A stretch of DNA of 64,000 nt from Planctomicrobium sp051465645 (GTDB lineage Bacteria > Planctomycetota > Planctomycetia > Planctomycetales > Planctomycetaceae). The notes beneath the pieces were generated by a model. It did no database searches. It worked only from the letters and a program-made list of their open reading frames with translations, and had not been told where the DNA came from. Made by a program: the position numbers and the translations under genes. Within the stretch, counting starts at the first letter, position 1. Each line of letters opens with the position of its first letter. The stretch lies in contig NZ_CP195790.1 in NCBI RefSeq assembly GCF_051465645.1, positions 2,542,001 through 2,606,000 on the forward strand. The letters are read 5' to 3'. Shown here piece after piece: positions 18,649 through 28,435 of this stretch.

Positions 18649-21600
18649 GTGTCGAACGACCCTACAAAGTCCTCTTCTGATTCACTTGAGACTGACAAAA
18701 AGAACATCAGCGAAACAGATCCACCCACCAGTAGTTCCGCTCAACAGGTCGGGGCGGAAGATGATTTGCCGGACTACGAGGAGCTAACCCCGGAATTTCT
18801 GGAAGACGAATGCATTCGCGGCGACTTCATGCTTCGCTGGGCTGTCATTCTGCTGGCAGTCTTACTCGGGTCCGTCCTGATCACTGAATCACGCCTGTTC
18901 GTTTCAATTCGCTCCGGCGAATATATGCTGTCCAATGGGATCTTGCCTCCACGCGTCGACGTCTTTTCAGCAACTGCCGACGGACGCCCCTGGGCGAACC
19001 TAGGGTGGATGTCTGACCTAATTCTGGCTGCGACCTCATCCGTTCTCGGCTTCACTGGTCTTTCAATCCTGTGCGCCGCAACTGTCGGGCTCAGCTGGTG
19101 GTGTCTTTCGAAGATCACGATTCCCGGCGTCACAACATGGTGGGGATCGATTTGCTCGCTACTGGCGCTATTGGCACTAATTCCAGTCTTTCAGCCGGGT
19201 GCGACGACCATCACGATTCTGGGAATGACACTGCTGTTGTGGTGGCTCTGGTCAACCTCTCGATCTGAATCGCTTCAGCATCCGTGGACACTTCTTGTCC
19301 TCATGGCACTTTGGGCCAACCTCGATTCCCGCAGTTGGATCGGGTTGTTTGCTCTCGGACTGTACGCAATCGGTCTGGTCGCGACGTCATCGGGACGCAG
19401 TGCCATTGGGCGCCCACGCTTAATGTGGATCGGCGGGGCAATCGTTGCCGGAGCTGTCGTCTCGCCTTGGCCGCTTCGTCCTCTCACACAATTCCTGACT
19501 GCATTTCGTGAAGAAGCGGAGTTGATCAGATATCAGGGAATCAGTGAACACTTCGTGCGATTGTCGACTTACGGATTGCCAGCCTTCTGGAAGTCGATTG
19601 ATCTCTTTTCATTTATGGCCCTCGCACTTGTCGCCTTTTCCTTCATGACAATTCTGCTGAATCGCAAGAGACAGCAGCTTGGCCTGTCACTGCTTTGGCT
19701 GGGGATCAACGCACTCGGGTTCTTCTTTGCTGAAGCAATTGCCTACGCCGCAATCGTCAATGCCGTTGTCGCGACGTTGAATGGGCAGGAGTGGTTTCAC
19801 AATCGTTTTGGTAACGACTATTCCATCACAACGTGGAATGTCCTTTCTTCGCGAGTCGGTCGAGCCATACAAGTTTTGACGATCTTTGTGCTTGCATACC
19901 TGTCCCTGAATGGTGCCTTGATGGGTCCGCAGTCTCGCCGGATTGGTCTGGGACTCGACCCGCGCTGGAAGAATCGCATCGACAGCCTGGAGCAGGAAGT
20001 CCTTCCGAACGCCTCGTCTGACCGCATCTTTCCAACCACTCCAAATCAGGGAGACATCCTGATCTGGGCAGGAAAGAAGCCATTCGTTGACAGTCGACTC
20101 TCACTCTATTTCTCAGGCAAAGAGAACCTGCTTTTTGTTCACCAGAAGACTCGGGCAGAACTCTTCCCAAGTCGTGATCGAGCAGCAGATGCCGCTGCTG
20201 TCTCGACATGGAAATCGACACTGGAACGCTTCAATGTGAACGACGTACTGGTCCGTCTCTGGAGTCCCAAGCCGGCTTACGGTCCGTTCTTCCAGTTATA
20301 TACCAACGAAAATTGGGCATTGACCGGGTTGGGAAGTGCAGGGGGAATCTTCACGCGTAACGACATCAGTTCTCCTGAACTGAAAGCACATGTTGAAAAA
20401 GTTCAGCTGAAAGATTTCGCAAAAATCGCGTTTCAACCTGCCGTTCCCCCTGAGCCGGTTGAGATCGCTGCAGTCTGGCCATTGCCGGTTTCGCGATACG
20501 ACAAATGGCTGATCCAGAAACTGGATGTTGTTCCGCCTGCTGCTGAACTCGCGAGTCACTACACAAGTCTGGTTGTAAACAGCGCAGGCTTTACTGCGGT
20601 TCAAGTCAGTGGCCTTTCATTGCTCGCCATTCAGAACTGCAGAAAGGCATTAAGCGAGAACCCAAATCATCCGCTGGCATATCGCACAATTGGAACCGCC
20701 CTGGGTCTATTGCTTCAGGCCGAAGCAGTCGCCGCCGGTCAGCAGATTCCGTCAGAAACAATTCGATCACAAATTCTGACGAGTGCGTTTTCCACAGCGA
20801 TCGCCAGCGACGAAGACCCGTCAGACCTGTTAACGCTGTTTCAGCAACTTCTCAACGGTCGATCAATCGATACCGCACTTGAGGTTCTGAATCGCTATGA
20901 CATCGCCATGACCGCGTATCCAGAGATCAAAATCACAGCAGAACGCAAACTGGAGTTTGACCGGACCAGAAAACAACTGAGCGATGCCGTCGACGCGGTT
21001 CAGAAGCAAATGGATGACGCAAAGAGCAAAGGCGCGTCTCCCATGGACCTGGCCGTTGTGGCACTCGGAGGCAACTGCCCGGGACTTGCTTTGAAGGCGT
21101 TAGAAGCTGACATGACCAAGGTCATTTCTGATCCGGAGATGCAGTTATTTTATGCGACACTGCTGCTCCAGAATGGTCGTATTGAGAATGCTCTGGAACA
21201 AGTTGAAGGGGTCGGTGCCCGCCTCAAAGGTCCTCAAGGAGCCAACGCCAGCCCAATGTTCAAGAAACAGTGGGAAGCCGTTACGAAACTGGTCTATCTC
21301 TCGGCTATGAATCTGGACGAATTCGTCAAGCTCTCCGATACAGACGAGAACGGCGATTGGGTCTCAGGACTTCGAGGCATGTTGCAACTTCCGTTTTTAG
21401 GATTCCAGCTTCCTCTTCAACTGGAATTCTGGCCTGCATTCCAATCGCGACTGGCCGTAGCAGCGACAATCGATGTTGCTGAACAATGGGCCGTGACTCA
21501 ACTCGGTGCCGCCCGAGCTGAACTGGAATTGGGAAAGCTGGATGCTGCGAAAGTGCGGCTGCAGAAGATCGCGACGCGACATCCTCAGTTTTCTCAGCGC

Positions 21601-21882
21601 CCGGTTGTGGCAATGTACCTGGACGCCCTCACCGGATCGAAATATCAGTTCCCGGAAGTGGATCTGTCTGAACCAGACTGGATCACCAAGTTCAATGAGC
21701 TTTCCAAGTTGAAGCCAGCGACACCGGCAGTTGAGTCCCAGCCTGAAAGCAAAGAAAAGAAAGAGGAGTCTGAGAAGCCAAAAGCAGACGAAACGCCAAA
21801 GCCCGCTGAGACTCCGAAACCAGATGCCAGCCCAAACCCCACGGGCACTGAACCGAGTTCATCTCCGAAAGCGGACGAGTAA
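18649..21882 (+). CDS. Large polytopic membrane protein with C-terminal repeat region
   Basis: A 1077-aa protein starting at GTG with an AAGGTG ribosome binding site. Residues about 60-430 hold about ten hydrophobic helices with the motif PRVDVFSATADGRPWANLGWMSDLIL, which resembles the first loop of PMT/GT-C-type membrane proteins. The remaining 600 residues are soluble, helical and TPR-like, with a paired-helix pattern around NPNHPLAYRTIGTALG and QLGAARAELELGKLDAAKVRLQKIATRHP. The last 60 residues are Lys/Glu/Pro-rich and disordered. It may be a glycosyltransferase-like or scaffold protein; no catalytic residues can be assigned. Confidence 0.6.
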   Translation: MSNDPTKSSSDSLETDKKNISETDPPTSSSAQQVGAEDDLPDYEELTPEFLEDECIRGDFMLRWAVILLAVLLGSVLITESRLFVSIRSGEYMLSNGILPPRVDVFSATADGRPWANLGWMSDLILAATSSVLGFTGLSILCAATVGLSWWCLSKITIPGVTTWWGSICSLLALLALIPVFQPGATTITILGMTLLLWWLWSTSRSESLQHPWTLLVLMALWANLDSRSWIGLFALGLYAIGLVATSSGRSAIGRPRLMWIGGAIVAGAVVSPWPLRPLTQFLTAFREEAELIRYQGISEHFVRLSTYGLPAFWKSIDLFSFMALALVAFSFMTILLNRKRQQLGLSLLWLGINALGFFFAEAIAYAAIVNAVVATLNGQEWFHNRFGNDYSITTWNVLSSRVGRAIQVLTIFVLAYLSLNGALMGPQSRRIGLGLDPRWKNRIDSLEQEVLPNASSDRIFPTTPNQGDILIWAGKKPFVDSRLSLYFSGKENLLFVHQKTRAELFPSRDRAADAAAVSTWKSTLERFNVNDVLVRLWSPKPAYGPFFQLYTNENWALTGLGSAGGIFTRNDISSPELKAHVEKVQLKDFAKIAFQPAVPPEPVEIAAVWPLPVSRYDKWLIQKLDVVPPAAELASHYTSLVVNSAGFTAVQVSGLSLLAIQNCRKALSENPNHPLAYRTIGTALGLLLQAEAVAAGQQIPSETIRSQILTSAFSTAIASDEDPSDLLTLFQQLLNGRSIDTALEVLNRYDIAMTAYPEIKITAERKLEFDRTRKQLSDAVDAVQKQMDDAKSKGASPMDLAVVALGGNCPGLALKALEADMTKVISDPEMQLFYATLLLQNGRIENALEQVEGVGARLKGPQGANASPMFKKQWEAVTKLVYLSAMNLDEFVKLSDTDENGDWVSGLRGMLQLPFLGFQLPLQLEFWPAFQSRLAVAATIDVAEQWAVTQLGAARAELELGKLDAAKVRLQKIATRHPQFSQRPVVAMYLDALTGSKYQFPEVDLSEPDWITKFNELSKLKPATPAVESQPESKEKKEESEKPKADETPKPAETPKPDASPNPTGTEPSSSPKADE

Positions 21883-21936
21883 TCTCGATCTTGAATCTTT
21901 TGAATCAATTCAGAGTTTGACCTGACTCGCCAAACA

Positions 21937-24441
21937 TTGCATCGCGGGCCCAATGCAGTGCAGAGTGAACAATTCCCATCGCAGCAACTTCAAATCATCA
22001 GACAGCACCCCGCTCAGGTGGTCGTTCTCTGCTTTGCAAGTGGCATTGCGTTTGACCGGTTCTTCTCAATTCCACTCGCTGGCTGGTTGGGAACCGCAAC
22101 AATCGGCTATGCACTGGCAGCATGGTGCTGGCGGTCCCGGTCAACTGCTGTCACGGCCTTATTGCTTCTCACGCTCTTTGCACTGGGTGGAACGCGACAC
22201 TACTTGAGCTGGCAGTCAGATTCACCGAATGATGTTGTGCATCTGACAACGGTCGATCCGCAAGTTGTTCGAATCGTCGGCGTTGTCACCAAACCACTGG
22301 AAATCTTTGATCGCCCGACGGGCCCCCATATTCCTCCCTGGCTTGGTGTGGATCGCTCGACCGGGTTCCTTCGATGCGAGCAGATTCAACACGGAAACGA
22401 CTGGCGGACTGCCACCGGAGTATTACGAATCGATGTGATGGGCCGACTGGATCATGTTCAGGTCGGTGATCGAATCAACGTCCTCGGGCAACTGTCACAG
22501 CCTGCATCTCCGATGAATCCCGGCGAGTTCCAGTACGCCGACTCGCTGCGGTCTCAGGGAGCAGGGTGTCGCCTGCGAGTGAAGCATACGGCAAATGTGC
22601 AGGTCGTTGGTCAGGAGAATTCGCTGGCGGCATGGCTTGCCAAACGTCGAACCGCGATTCGCAACCAATGTCGTTTGAATCTCGCCGCCGTTCTTCCGCC
22701 GGCTTCGCAAGCTCTCGCCGCTTCGTTGCTGCTGGGCGATCGCACACAACTGCCAGACGAACTGAAAAACCAGTTTGCCGAAACTGGAATGATGCATCTG
22801 CTCGCGGTATCTGGAATCAACGTCGGAATCCTTCTAGCGATCGTGCTCGGTATCGGACGAACTCTGAATCTCGGCAGCCGGCAACTTGCAATTGCAATGA
22901 TTGGGGCCGCGATCCTGTTCATGTGGATCACAGATCATCAGCCCAGCGTGATTCGAGCCGGGTTACTCGCCATCTTTGGACTGGTCGCAAGTCTCTTCGG
23001 ACGCCCGAGTCAGGGGATGAATACGCTGGCGGTCTGCGCGCTGATTCTCATCTTATGGCATCCTCCTGACATCTTTGATATCGGTGCTCAACTTTCGTTT
23101 CTTGCCGTGATTGCCATTCTGCAGGCCTCACGTGTGCCACTCGCGGACTACTGGAGAAATCGACTCGCTTACGTCGAACCGCAAACACGATTTGCACAAC
23201 TCCGAGAATCCATATTTCTCGGGCTTGCAAAGATGTATTTCGTCACTGGCACCATTTGGATCGTGACACTTCCACTGATCATCTACACATTTCATCTGGT
23301 GACGCCGATCGGCCTGTTGATGGACTTGTTCCTCGTTCCGGTTGCGACAGTCGTGCTCGGTATGGGATACGTTTTCCTCTGCGTTTCAATGGTTTCCAGT
23401 TGGGCAGGTGCCATCATCGGACTTCCTTTCAGCTGGGGACTCACCGCGATGCAATCAGCCGTTGCGTGGGGACAGAATGTCCCGCTCGGGCACTTCTTTG
23501 TGTCGTCCATTCCAAGCTGGTGGGTGATTGGCTTTTACCTGATTGCCGCTTTGGTTTGGCTGCGAATTCCGGCCTGGAGAGGATGGGGGTGGGGGACGCG
23601 AATCTGGCCGGTCTGGATGATGATTGGCTTGGCAATACCGTGGCTCTCACCAAGCGTCACATCACTCAGATGCACAGTGCTGTCAGTCGGTCACGGGCTC
23701 GCATGCGTCCTTGAGCTCCCGAGTGGTGAGACCGTGATTTATGACACCGGCACACTCGGAGACGGGCGTCGAGCAGCAAGAACGGTTGAACGCTACTTGC
23801 GGAGTCGCGGGAAGCGTGTCATTGATGCCATGATCCTTTCCCATGCCGATCACGATCACTTCAGCGGGATGTTCGAACTCTTCCATCGCTTCCCGATTCC
23901 TCAGCTCTTTGCCACTCAGCAATCGGCTCAATCAAGGCAACCGGGAGTCAAAGAACTCTGGAATCTCGCACAACGGTCAGGCTCACACGTTCAGTTACTT
24001 CAGACCGCGGATCAATTGCATTCGGCCCGATCAGGCTCTGATGTCCGACTGCTGGTTCTGCATCCTTCAAGACCCGCAGTCAAAGTCAGTGACAATTCAC
24101 AGAGTTTGGCAATTGCCGTTGAGTATGCCGGACGCAGAATATTACTGACGGGGGATATCGAGCTACAAGGAATTGACGCACTGCTTACACAGCCTCCGAT
24201 GAAGTGTGATGTTGTCCTGTCCCCTCATCATGGGGCAAAGGTTTCCAACATCCCGCCATTGTATGACTGGTGTTCCCCTGATTTCGTGATCGTCAGCGCA
24301 GCGACAGCAGACATTCCGCACCTTGAGTTCATCAAGAAGTTCAGTCAGCTCCTCTCGACTGCAAGTTCTGGTGCCATCACCATCGAGATCCGTCAGGACG
24401 GAACACTCCAGGTCCTTCCATTCCGGTCCAACCTGAATTGA
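21937..24441 (+). CDS. comEC: ComEC/Rec2-family DNA uptake channel
   Basis: The 834-aa protein has the full ComEC layout. N-terminal helices come first, then an OB-like soluble domain (VVRIVGVVTKPLEI...LRIDVMGRLDHVQVGDRI), then the competence channel domain with the motif LLLGDRTQLPDELKNQFAETGMMHLLAVSGINVGIL. The C-terminal metallo-beta-lactamase domain has the LSHADHDHFSGM metal motif and LLTGDIE. It translocates single-stranded DNA across the inner membrane in transformation. The start is unclear: TTG at 21937 and GTG at 21958 are both in frame. No other competence genes are adjacent. Confidence 0.88.
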   Translation: MHRGPNAVQSEQFPSQQLQIIRQHPAQVVVLCFASGIAFDRFFSIPLAGWLGTATIGYALAAWCWRSRSTAVTALLLLTLFALGGTRHYLSWQSDSPNDVVHLTTVDPQVVRIVGVVTKPLEIFDRPTGPHIPPWLGVDRSTGFLRCEQIQHGNDWRTATGVLRIDVMGRLDHVQVGDRINVLGQLSQPASPMNPGEFQYADSLRSQGAGCRLRVKHTANVQVVGQENSLAAWLAKRRTAIRNQCRLNLAAVLPPASQALAASLLLGDRTQLPDELKNQFAETGMMHLLAVSGINVGILLAIVLGIGRTLNLGSRQLAIAMIGAAILFMWITDHQPSVIRAGLLAIFGLVASLFGRPSQGMNTLAVCALILILWHPPDIFDIGAQLSFLAVIAILQASRVPLADYWRNRLAYVEPQTRFAQLRESIFLGLAKMYFVTGTIWIVTLPLIIYTFHLVTPIGLLMDLFLVPVATVVLGMGYVFLCVSMVSSWAGAIIGLPFSWGLTAMQSAVAWGQNVPLGHFFVSSIPSWWVIGFYLIAALVWLRIPAWRGWGWGTRIWPVWMMIGLAIPWLSPSVTSLRCTVLSVGHGLACVLELPSGETVIYDTGTLGDGRRAARTVERYLRSRGKRVIDAMILSHADHDHFSGMFELFHRFPIPQLFATQQSAQSRQPGVKELWNLAQRSGSHVQLLQTADQLHSARSGSDVRLLVLHPSRPAVKVSDNSQSLAIAVEYAGRRILLTGDIELQGIDALLTQPPMKCDVVLSPHHGAKVSNIPPLYDWCSPDFVIVSAATADIPHLEFIKKFSQLLSTASSGAITIEIRQDGTLQVLPFRSNLN

Positions 24442-24477
24442 ACAACTGACGTCTCTGACAGTCAGCACAAACGAACA

Positions 24478-24515
24478 CAGGCGTCGAATGGAGTTCAATC
24501 TCCACTCGACGCCTG
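24478..24515. terminator. Long hairpin between convergent genes
   Basis: The outer stem CAGGCGTCGA / TCGACGCCTG and inner stem TGGAG / CTCCA lie 36 nt past the comEC stop and 93 nt before the end of the leftward isomerase gene. T-tracts are poor on both sides. It may separate the two convergent transcripts. Confidence 0.6.
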
Positions 24516-24608
24516 CAAAATTCAAACACGTGTGCCTTCTACCAGACTGCAACAGGATGTCCTCTTGTGAAGGAAATCGTTGTTGTCCAAACGAGAAGGC
24601 GGAATGCT

Positions 24609-25517
24609 CTAAACGTCACACTGCTTCACGGCTTCGACGAGACCGTCCCAGGCATCACGGGTCGGGATAAACTCCTGACCGACATAGCCGTCGTAACCAA
24701 CGTCAATCAAAGCCTGCATCAACGGGGCGTAGTTGATTTCCTGCTTCTGATCGAGTTCGCCACGACCTGGATTTCCAGCGGTGTGAATGTGGCCGAGGTA
24801 TTCTTTGCTCTGATGAACACGACGAATCAGATCGCCGTTCATGATTTGAACATGGTAGAAATCGAACAGCAGTTTGCAGTTCGGTGACCCAATGCGTTTC
24901 AGAATGTTCACGCAATAGTCGACGTCGTCGCCCTGATAACCGGGGTGCCCCTTCATCGGGTGGCTGTCGTCGCGAGTGTTCAGCATCTCAACGCACAATG
25001 TGACGCCATGCTTTTCGGCGACGCCCACGATTTCTTTCAGACCTTCAACACAGTTGTCGGCCCCTTCTTCACGAGAAATCCCGTTTGCCATCCCGGTGAA
25101 TGTAATGACACTCTTCACACCAAAGTCAGCGGATTCAGAGATTCGCTTCTTCAGAATCTCGTTACATCGCGCCCATTCCCCTTTGTTGTTGTACCCAGTT
25201 GGGAATCCATGGCTAGGAGCGATAGCACAGGTCAGCCCGTACTTCTTCAGGGTTGGCCAGTGTTCTGGTTCAATCAGTTCGATACTTTTGATTCCGAGCT
25301 TCACTGCGGCTTGACACATGTCGTCAAGTTTTGGCCACGCAGGTGCATAGCACCAGTGCACCATGGACTGCTTGATACGTCCATTCTTGACCACCGGGTT
25401 TTCAGCGGAAAAGACAGGAACTGCTTGTGATGCTGCCATTGCGGCGACTCCTGCACCGGAAATCTTCATCCAGTCGCGTCGTGAAAGGCCATTGTGATCG
25501 GAATTTTGAGACATCAT
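24609..25517 (-). CDS. Tat-exported sugar phosphate isomerase/epimerase, hydroxypyruvate isomerase-like
   Basis: A twin-arginine signal (SRRDWMKISGAGVAAMAAS) precedes a TIM-barrel of the xylose isomerase-like AP-endonuclease-2 superfamily. Metal-ligand strands are visible: VTLCVEMLN (Glu), KLLFDFYHVQIMNGD (Asp/His), GHIHTAGNPGRGELD (His) and YVGQEFIPT (Glu). The pattern is close to Hyi-like hydroxypyruvate isomerases. In planctomycetes exported versions are numerous and their substrates are not established. It is monocistronic. Confidence 0.85.
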   Translation of the reverse strand: MMSQNSDHNGLSRRDWMKISGAGVAAMAASQAVPVFSAENPVVKNGRIKQSMVHWCYAPAWPKLDDMCQAAVKLGIKSIELIEPEHWPTLKKYGLTCAIAPSHGFPTGYNNKGEWARCNEILKKRISESADFGVKSVITFTGMANGISREEGADNCVEGLKEIVGVAEKHGVTLCVEMLNTRDDSHPMKGHPGYQGDDVDYCVNILKRIGSPNCKLLFDFYHVQIMNGDLIRRVHQSKEYLGHIHTAGNPGRGELDQKQEINYAPLMQALIDVGYDGYVGQEFIPTRDAWDGLVEAVKQCDV

Positions 25518-25858
25518 CTCACTCCAAAATTGCGAGGCAAAGATCCATCAATCCCATGAAAGTCCTGCTTTTCAGCATTTCACCGGACGCACCAAGGGCT
25601 TTGAATCCACCACTGTTACCTGATAACGTCATAGACCGCAAATTCGACCAGTTGATTTATGGGAATTTTTCCCAATCGATCCCCCATAATGTGAAATACT
25701 GCGATTCTCGCAAGCGACCGAGGCATCACAAAATAAAGCGATGCGGTCTTAGCAGATCCAAAGATTCACTGGTCAATCGAACGTCCTGACATTGCAATTT
25801 TGACTGCGAAAGAAGTTGCCCTCCACCTGGCATCTTTTTCAACGGATACTGGCACGAT
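25518..25858. other. Divergent intergenic region
   Basis: About 340 bp between the leftward isomerase gene and the rightward gene at 25859. No recognisable gene; promoters for both genes are expected here. Confidence 0.4.
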
Positions 25859-26515
25859 ATGAACGTGATCCCGACTGCATTTTTATTTCGCTATACCATT
25901 CCCGTCTTACGTCAGGACAAGTTGCCGCGCGCGAAGGCGCCACTGCTGAAACTCCCGGAAGTCTGTCAGATTCCGTGGCCATCGGCTCTCAACGGGGAAC
26001 CGGAGTTCGCAAAGCTCGCCCTTGCCTGGAACCCGGAGGGTCTAGCGATTGAAGCAATCGTTACTTTGCCGGAACGAACAAAGAATAAGAAATCCAAAGA
26101 GTTCACCGACGAAGGATCATTGCTGATCTGGATCGATACTCGTGACACGCAGTCACAACACAGAGCCTCTCGATTCTGCCACCAGTTTGTCGCCTCAACT
26201 CAAGGTGGGGGAGACGACGAAGACGAACCGCAAGTACGACAGTTGCCAGTCCCACGAGCCCGTGAAGATGCTCCGGAAGTTGATCCAGAGGGATTGCTGA
26301 CAGAAGCCGAACAACTGGATGACGGGTATCGTCTCGCTGTCTGGTTGCCACGAGAAGCATTGCATGGGTTCGACCCTGCGACTCAAAAGCGACTTGGATT
26401 CATGGTCGCAATTCACGACAAGGCCATGGGAATGCAGACGTTGACCGTCAACACAGAGTTCCCGATCGATTCCGATCCCAGCCTATGGGTCAGTCTGGAA
26501 CTGGTCGAGGAATAG
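25859..26515 (+). CDS. Conserved planctomycete-type protein, CBM9/DOMON-like fold suspected
   Basis: A 218-aa soluble protein without signal peptide. The segment LAWNPEGLAIEAIVTLPE...EGSLLIWIDTRDTQSQHRASRFCHQFVA resembles the strand order of CBM9-like domains, where a 'W...D...D' strand is followed by a 'RxxxFxH' stretch. An acidic loop (GGGDDEDEP) interrupts the middle. The C-terminus YRLAVWLPREALHGFDPATQKRLGFMVAIHD fits the last strands. The ATG at 25859 has no clear ribosome binding site. Function unknown. Confidence 0.55.
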   Translation: MNVIPTAFLFRYTIPVLRQDKLPRAKAPLLKLPEVCQIPWPSALNGEPEFAKLALAWNPEGLAIEAIVTLPERTKNKKSKEFTDEGSLLIWIDTRDTQSQHRASRFCHQFVASTQGGGDDEDEPQVRQLPVPRAREDAPEVDPEGLLTEAEQLDDGYRLAVWLPREALHGFDPATQKRLGFMVAIHDKAMGMQTLTVNTEFPIDSDPSLWVSLELVEE

Positions 26516-26776
26516 AATTCTAGTTTCACTCCGGAAACTCCCTACCAACAGTCAGACAATGACGAACACGAAACAGCGTGTTTGTTCATGGGTAACACAT
26601 CGCTTCAGAGACTCGACAGCAGTTCCCATTTGATCGCAGCCGCCCAGACCGATCAGCAAATACTGATTTAACTCTGGCATTTCGACCAGGACTGAAGGAT
26701 ACTGGCACCATCTTCTTACGGCCTGTTCTGTGCTTCGAGTCATCACTCTCAAATTGAATCACGAAGAGTCTCTGCC

Positions 26777-27307
26777 ATGGTCTCAATGATTCGCCTTCAA
26801 GTGCTTTGCGTCGCGATCGCGTTGCTCGTCTTTTCAGGACAGCGAACAATCGTGAACGCAGCAGATGAGAAGCCAACCGAAACGTCGACAGGGGCACCGA
26901 CCGAAGCCGGAACTGAAGCAGCCGATTCTCCTGAGGGAGTCCTGAGAGCTTTTCTGCTGGCAGTCCTTAGCCAGGACGCAGAAAGTGCACAAACATATTC
27001 CCTCGAAGATCCTGATTTTCAAATGCTATTCGAAGGCGAAAAACGTCCGGAAGATGTGGTTGCCCCGCTGAAAGCAACTATTGGACAACTCCCGATTCGC
27101 CAATTGAAAGTCGGGGAAAAAGTGACGCTTCAAAACAAGAAGAGAATCACAGTTGATGCGAAGATGGTGAGTGAAGATCGAACTCAACTGATGGCCGCGC
27201 TATTCCCCGAACCGGTCCCTATGCGAAAAGTGGACGGGATCTGGAAGGTCGATCCTCGTCCGATTATCGCTGCCGGAAAGTCTGCAAGTCAAAAAAAGAG
27301 GAAGTGA
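26777..27307 (+). CDS. Small secreted protein, SnoaL/DUF4878-like suspected
   Basis: A 176-aa protein with a signal peptide (residues 1-28, ending VNA|ADEK), a Thr/Glu-rich linker, then a compact domain: SPEGVLRAFLLAVLSQDAESAQTYS...KVDGIWKVDPRPII. That layout (helical start, 'dgiWkVd' strand at the end) is typical of cystatin-like NTF2 folds. It ends with a basic KKRK tail. Function unknown. Confidence 0.6.
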   Translation: MVSMIRLQVLCVAIALLVFSGQRTIVNAADEKPTETSTGAPTEAGTEAADSPEGVLRAFLLAVLSQDAESAQTYSLEDPDFQMLFEGEKRPEDVVAPLKATIGQLPIRQLKVGEKVTLQNKKRITVDAKMVSEDRTQLMAALFPEPVPMRKVDGIWKVDPRPIIAAGKSASQKKRK

Positions 27308-27502
27308 GTTCGAACAAGCGAGCAACACAATGCGGTCCCGTGGCTTGGACCAGTCAATCTGCGAATTGACTTCGAGTGAAAAGCCGCATCCAGATAAACG
27401 TTTTCTTCGTCACGTTTTCTGGAAGGACTCAGGTAGATTGATTTCAAAATTTCTCTACACTCACTGAGTCCGTTCGCATTGTGTTTAACGAAGAGCCTGT
27501 CC

Positions 27503-28360
27503 ATGAAATGTTTCTTCTTTTCCACGCTCGTAGCAACGATCGCAGTATCGACCTCTGTCGGCTTTGCTGGCGACAATGAGGCGCTCAGCAAAGCTCTGAC
27601 GCTGCACGCATCCTTCGACACCGGGATGAATGCCGATTATTCACGTGGAGATAAAACGTGCTATGTCTCCGAGCGTGGCAAACAGGTTCAAGCCGAAGCC
27701 AACAGTGACGTAACGATCGCCAAAGATGCCGGCCGATTTGGTGACGCCCTCCACTTCACAAAGAAGAGTGGATATCGCCCTGAGTTTCGTGGGACAGATG
27801 TCCTGAACTACAACGACAAGAACTGGAGCACGACGGTCTCAACATGGCTGTGCGTGAATCCAGATAAAGAACTGGAACCTGGCTACTGTGATCCAGTCCA
27901 GATCGTCGGGAACGACTCGAAGAAGGGCTTTATCTTTCTTGAATGGTCCAAAGACGAAACTCCCCGATTCTTTCGATATGCAATTCGTCCGCTCTTCGAA
28001 ATCTGGAATCCAGAGAACGTAGGTTGGGAGCAGATTCCAGCGGCCAAGCGACCAATGATTCAGGTTGCCGACGCTCCATTTGACTCGAACAAATGGACTC
28101 ATGTTGTCTTTACCGTGGAAAACGGAAATGACAAAACGAAACCACAACAGGGCAAACTGTACATCGATGGCAAGCTGATCGGCACCATCCAGAACTGGGA
28201 TTTGACATTTGGCTGGAACCCGGAAAAAGTCCTGCTTGTACTTGGGGCAGCCTACGTCGGGAAGATCGATGATCTCGCAGTTTTCGATCGAGCATTGACC
28301 GACGATGAAGTAAAACAGCTTCACCAGTTGAAAACTGGCGTTCGAGAGCTCTACAAGTAG
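27503..28360 (+). CDS. Secreted LamG/concanavalin-like domain protein
   Basis: From the ATG at 27503 the protein is 285 aa, with a signal peptide ending at GFA|GDNE. The body is one LamG-like jelly roll: LTLHASFDTGMNADYSRGD at the start, NWSTTVSTWLCVNPDKE, KWTHVVFTVENG, GKLYIDGKLIG, and KIDDLAVFDRALTDDEVKQL at the end. Such domains bind carbohydrates or proteins and are very common in planctomycete exoproteins. The longer frame to 27479 adds eight residues with no use. A bulged hairpin follows at 28400-28430. Confidence 0.8.
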   Translation: MKCFFFSTLVATIAVSTSVGFAGDNEALSKALTLHASFDTGMNADYSRGDKTCYVSERGKQVQAEANSDVTIAKDAGRFGDALHFTKKSGYRPEFRGTDVLNYNDKNWSTTVSTWLCVNPDKELEPGYCDPVQIVGNDSKKGFIFLEWSKDETPRFFRYAIRPLFEIWNPENVGWEQIPAAKRPMIQVADAPFDSNKWTHVVFTVENGNDKTKPQQGKLYIDGKLIGTIQNWDLTFGWNPEKVLLVLGAAYVGKIDDLAVFDRALTDDEVKQLHQLKTGVRELYK

Positions 28361-28399
28361 TCCATCACTTCCGATTGGTCTGCGAATCAAGAAACAGCA

Positions 28400-28430
28400 A
28401 TGTTCATGATTACCTGTATCAGGTGAACAT
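28400..28430 (+). terminator. Bulged hairpin after the LamG gene
   Basis: ATGTTCA pairs with TGAACAT and an inner CCTG / CAGG closes a 3-nt loop, with a 6-nt bulge on the left side. It begins 40 nt past the stop. There is no T-tract. It also lies just before the bestrophin gene start and could be a leader structure. Confidence 0.4.
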
Positions 28431-28435
28431 GAACG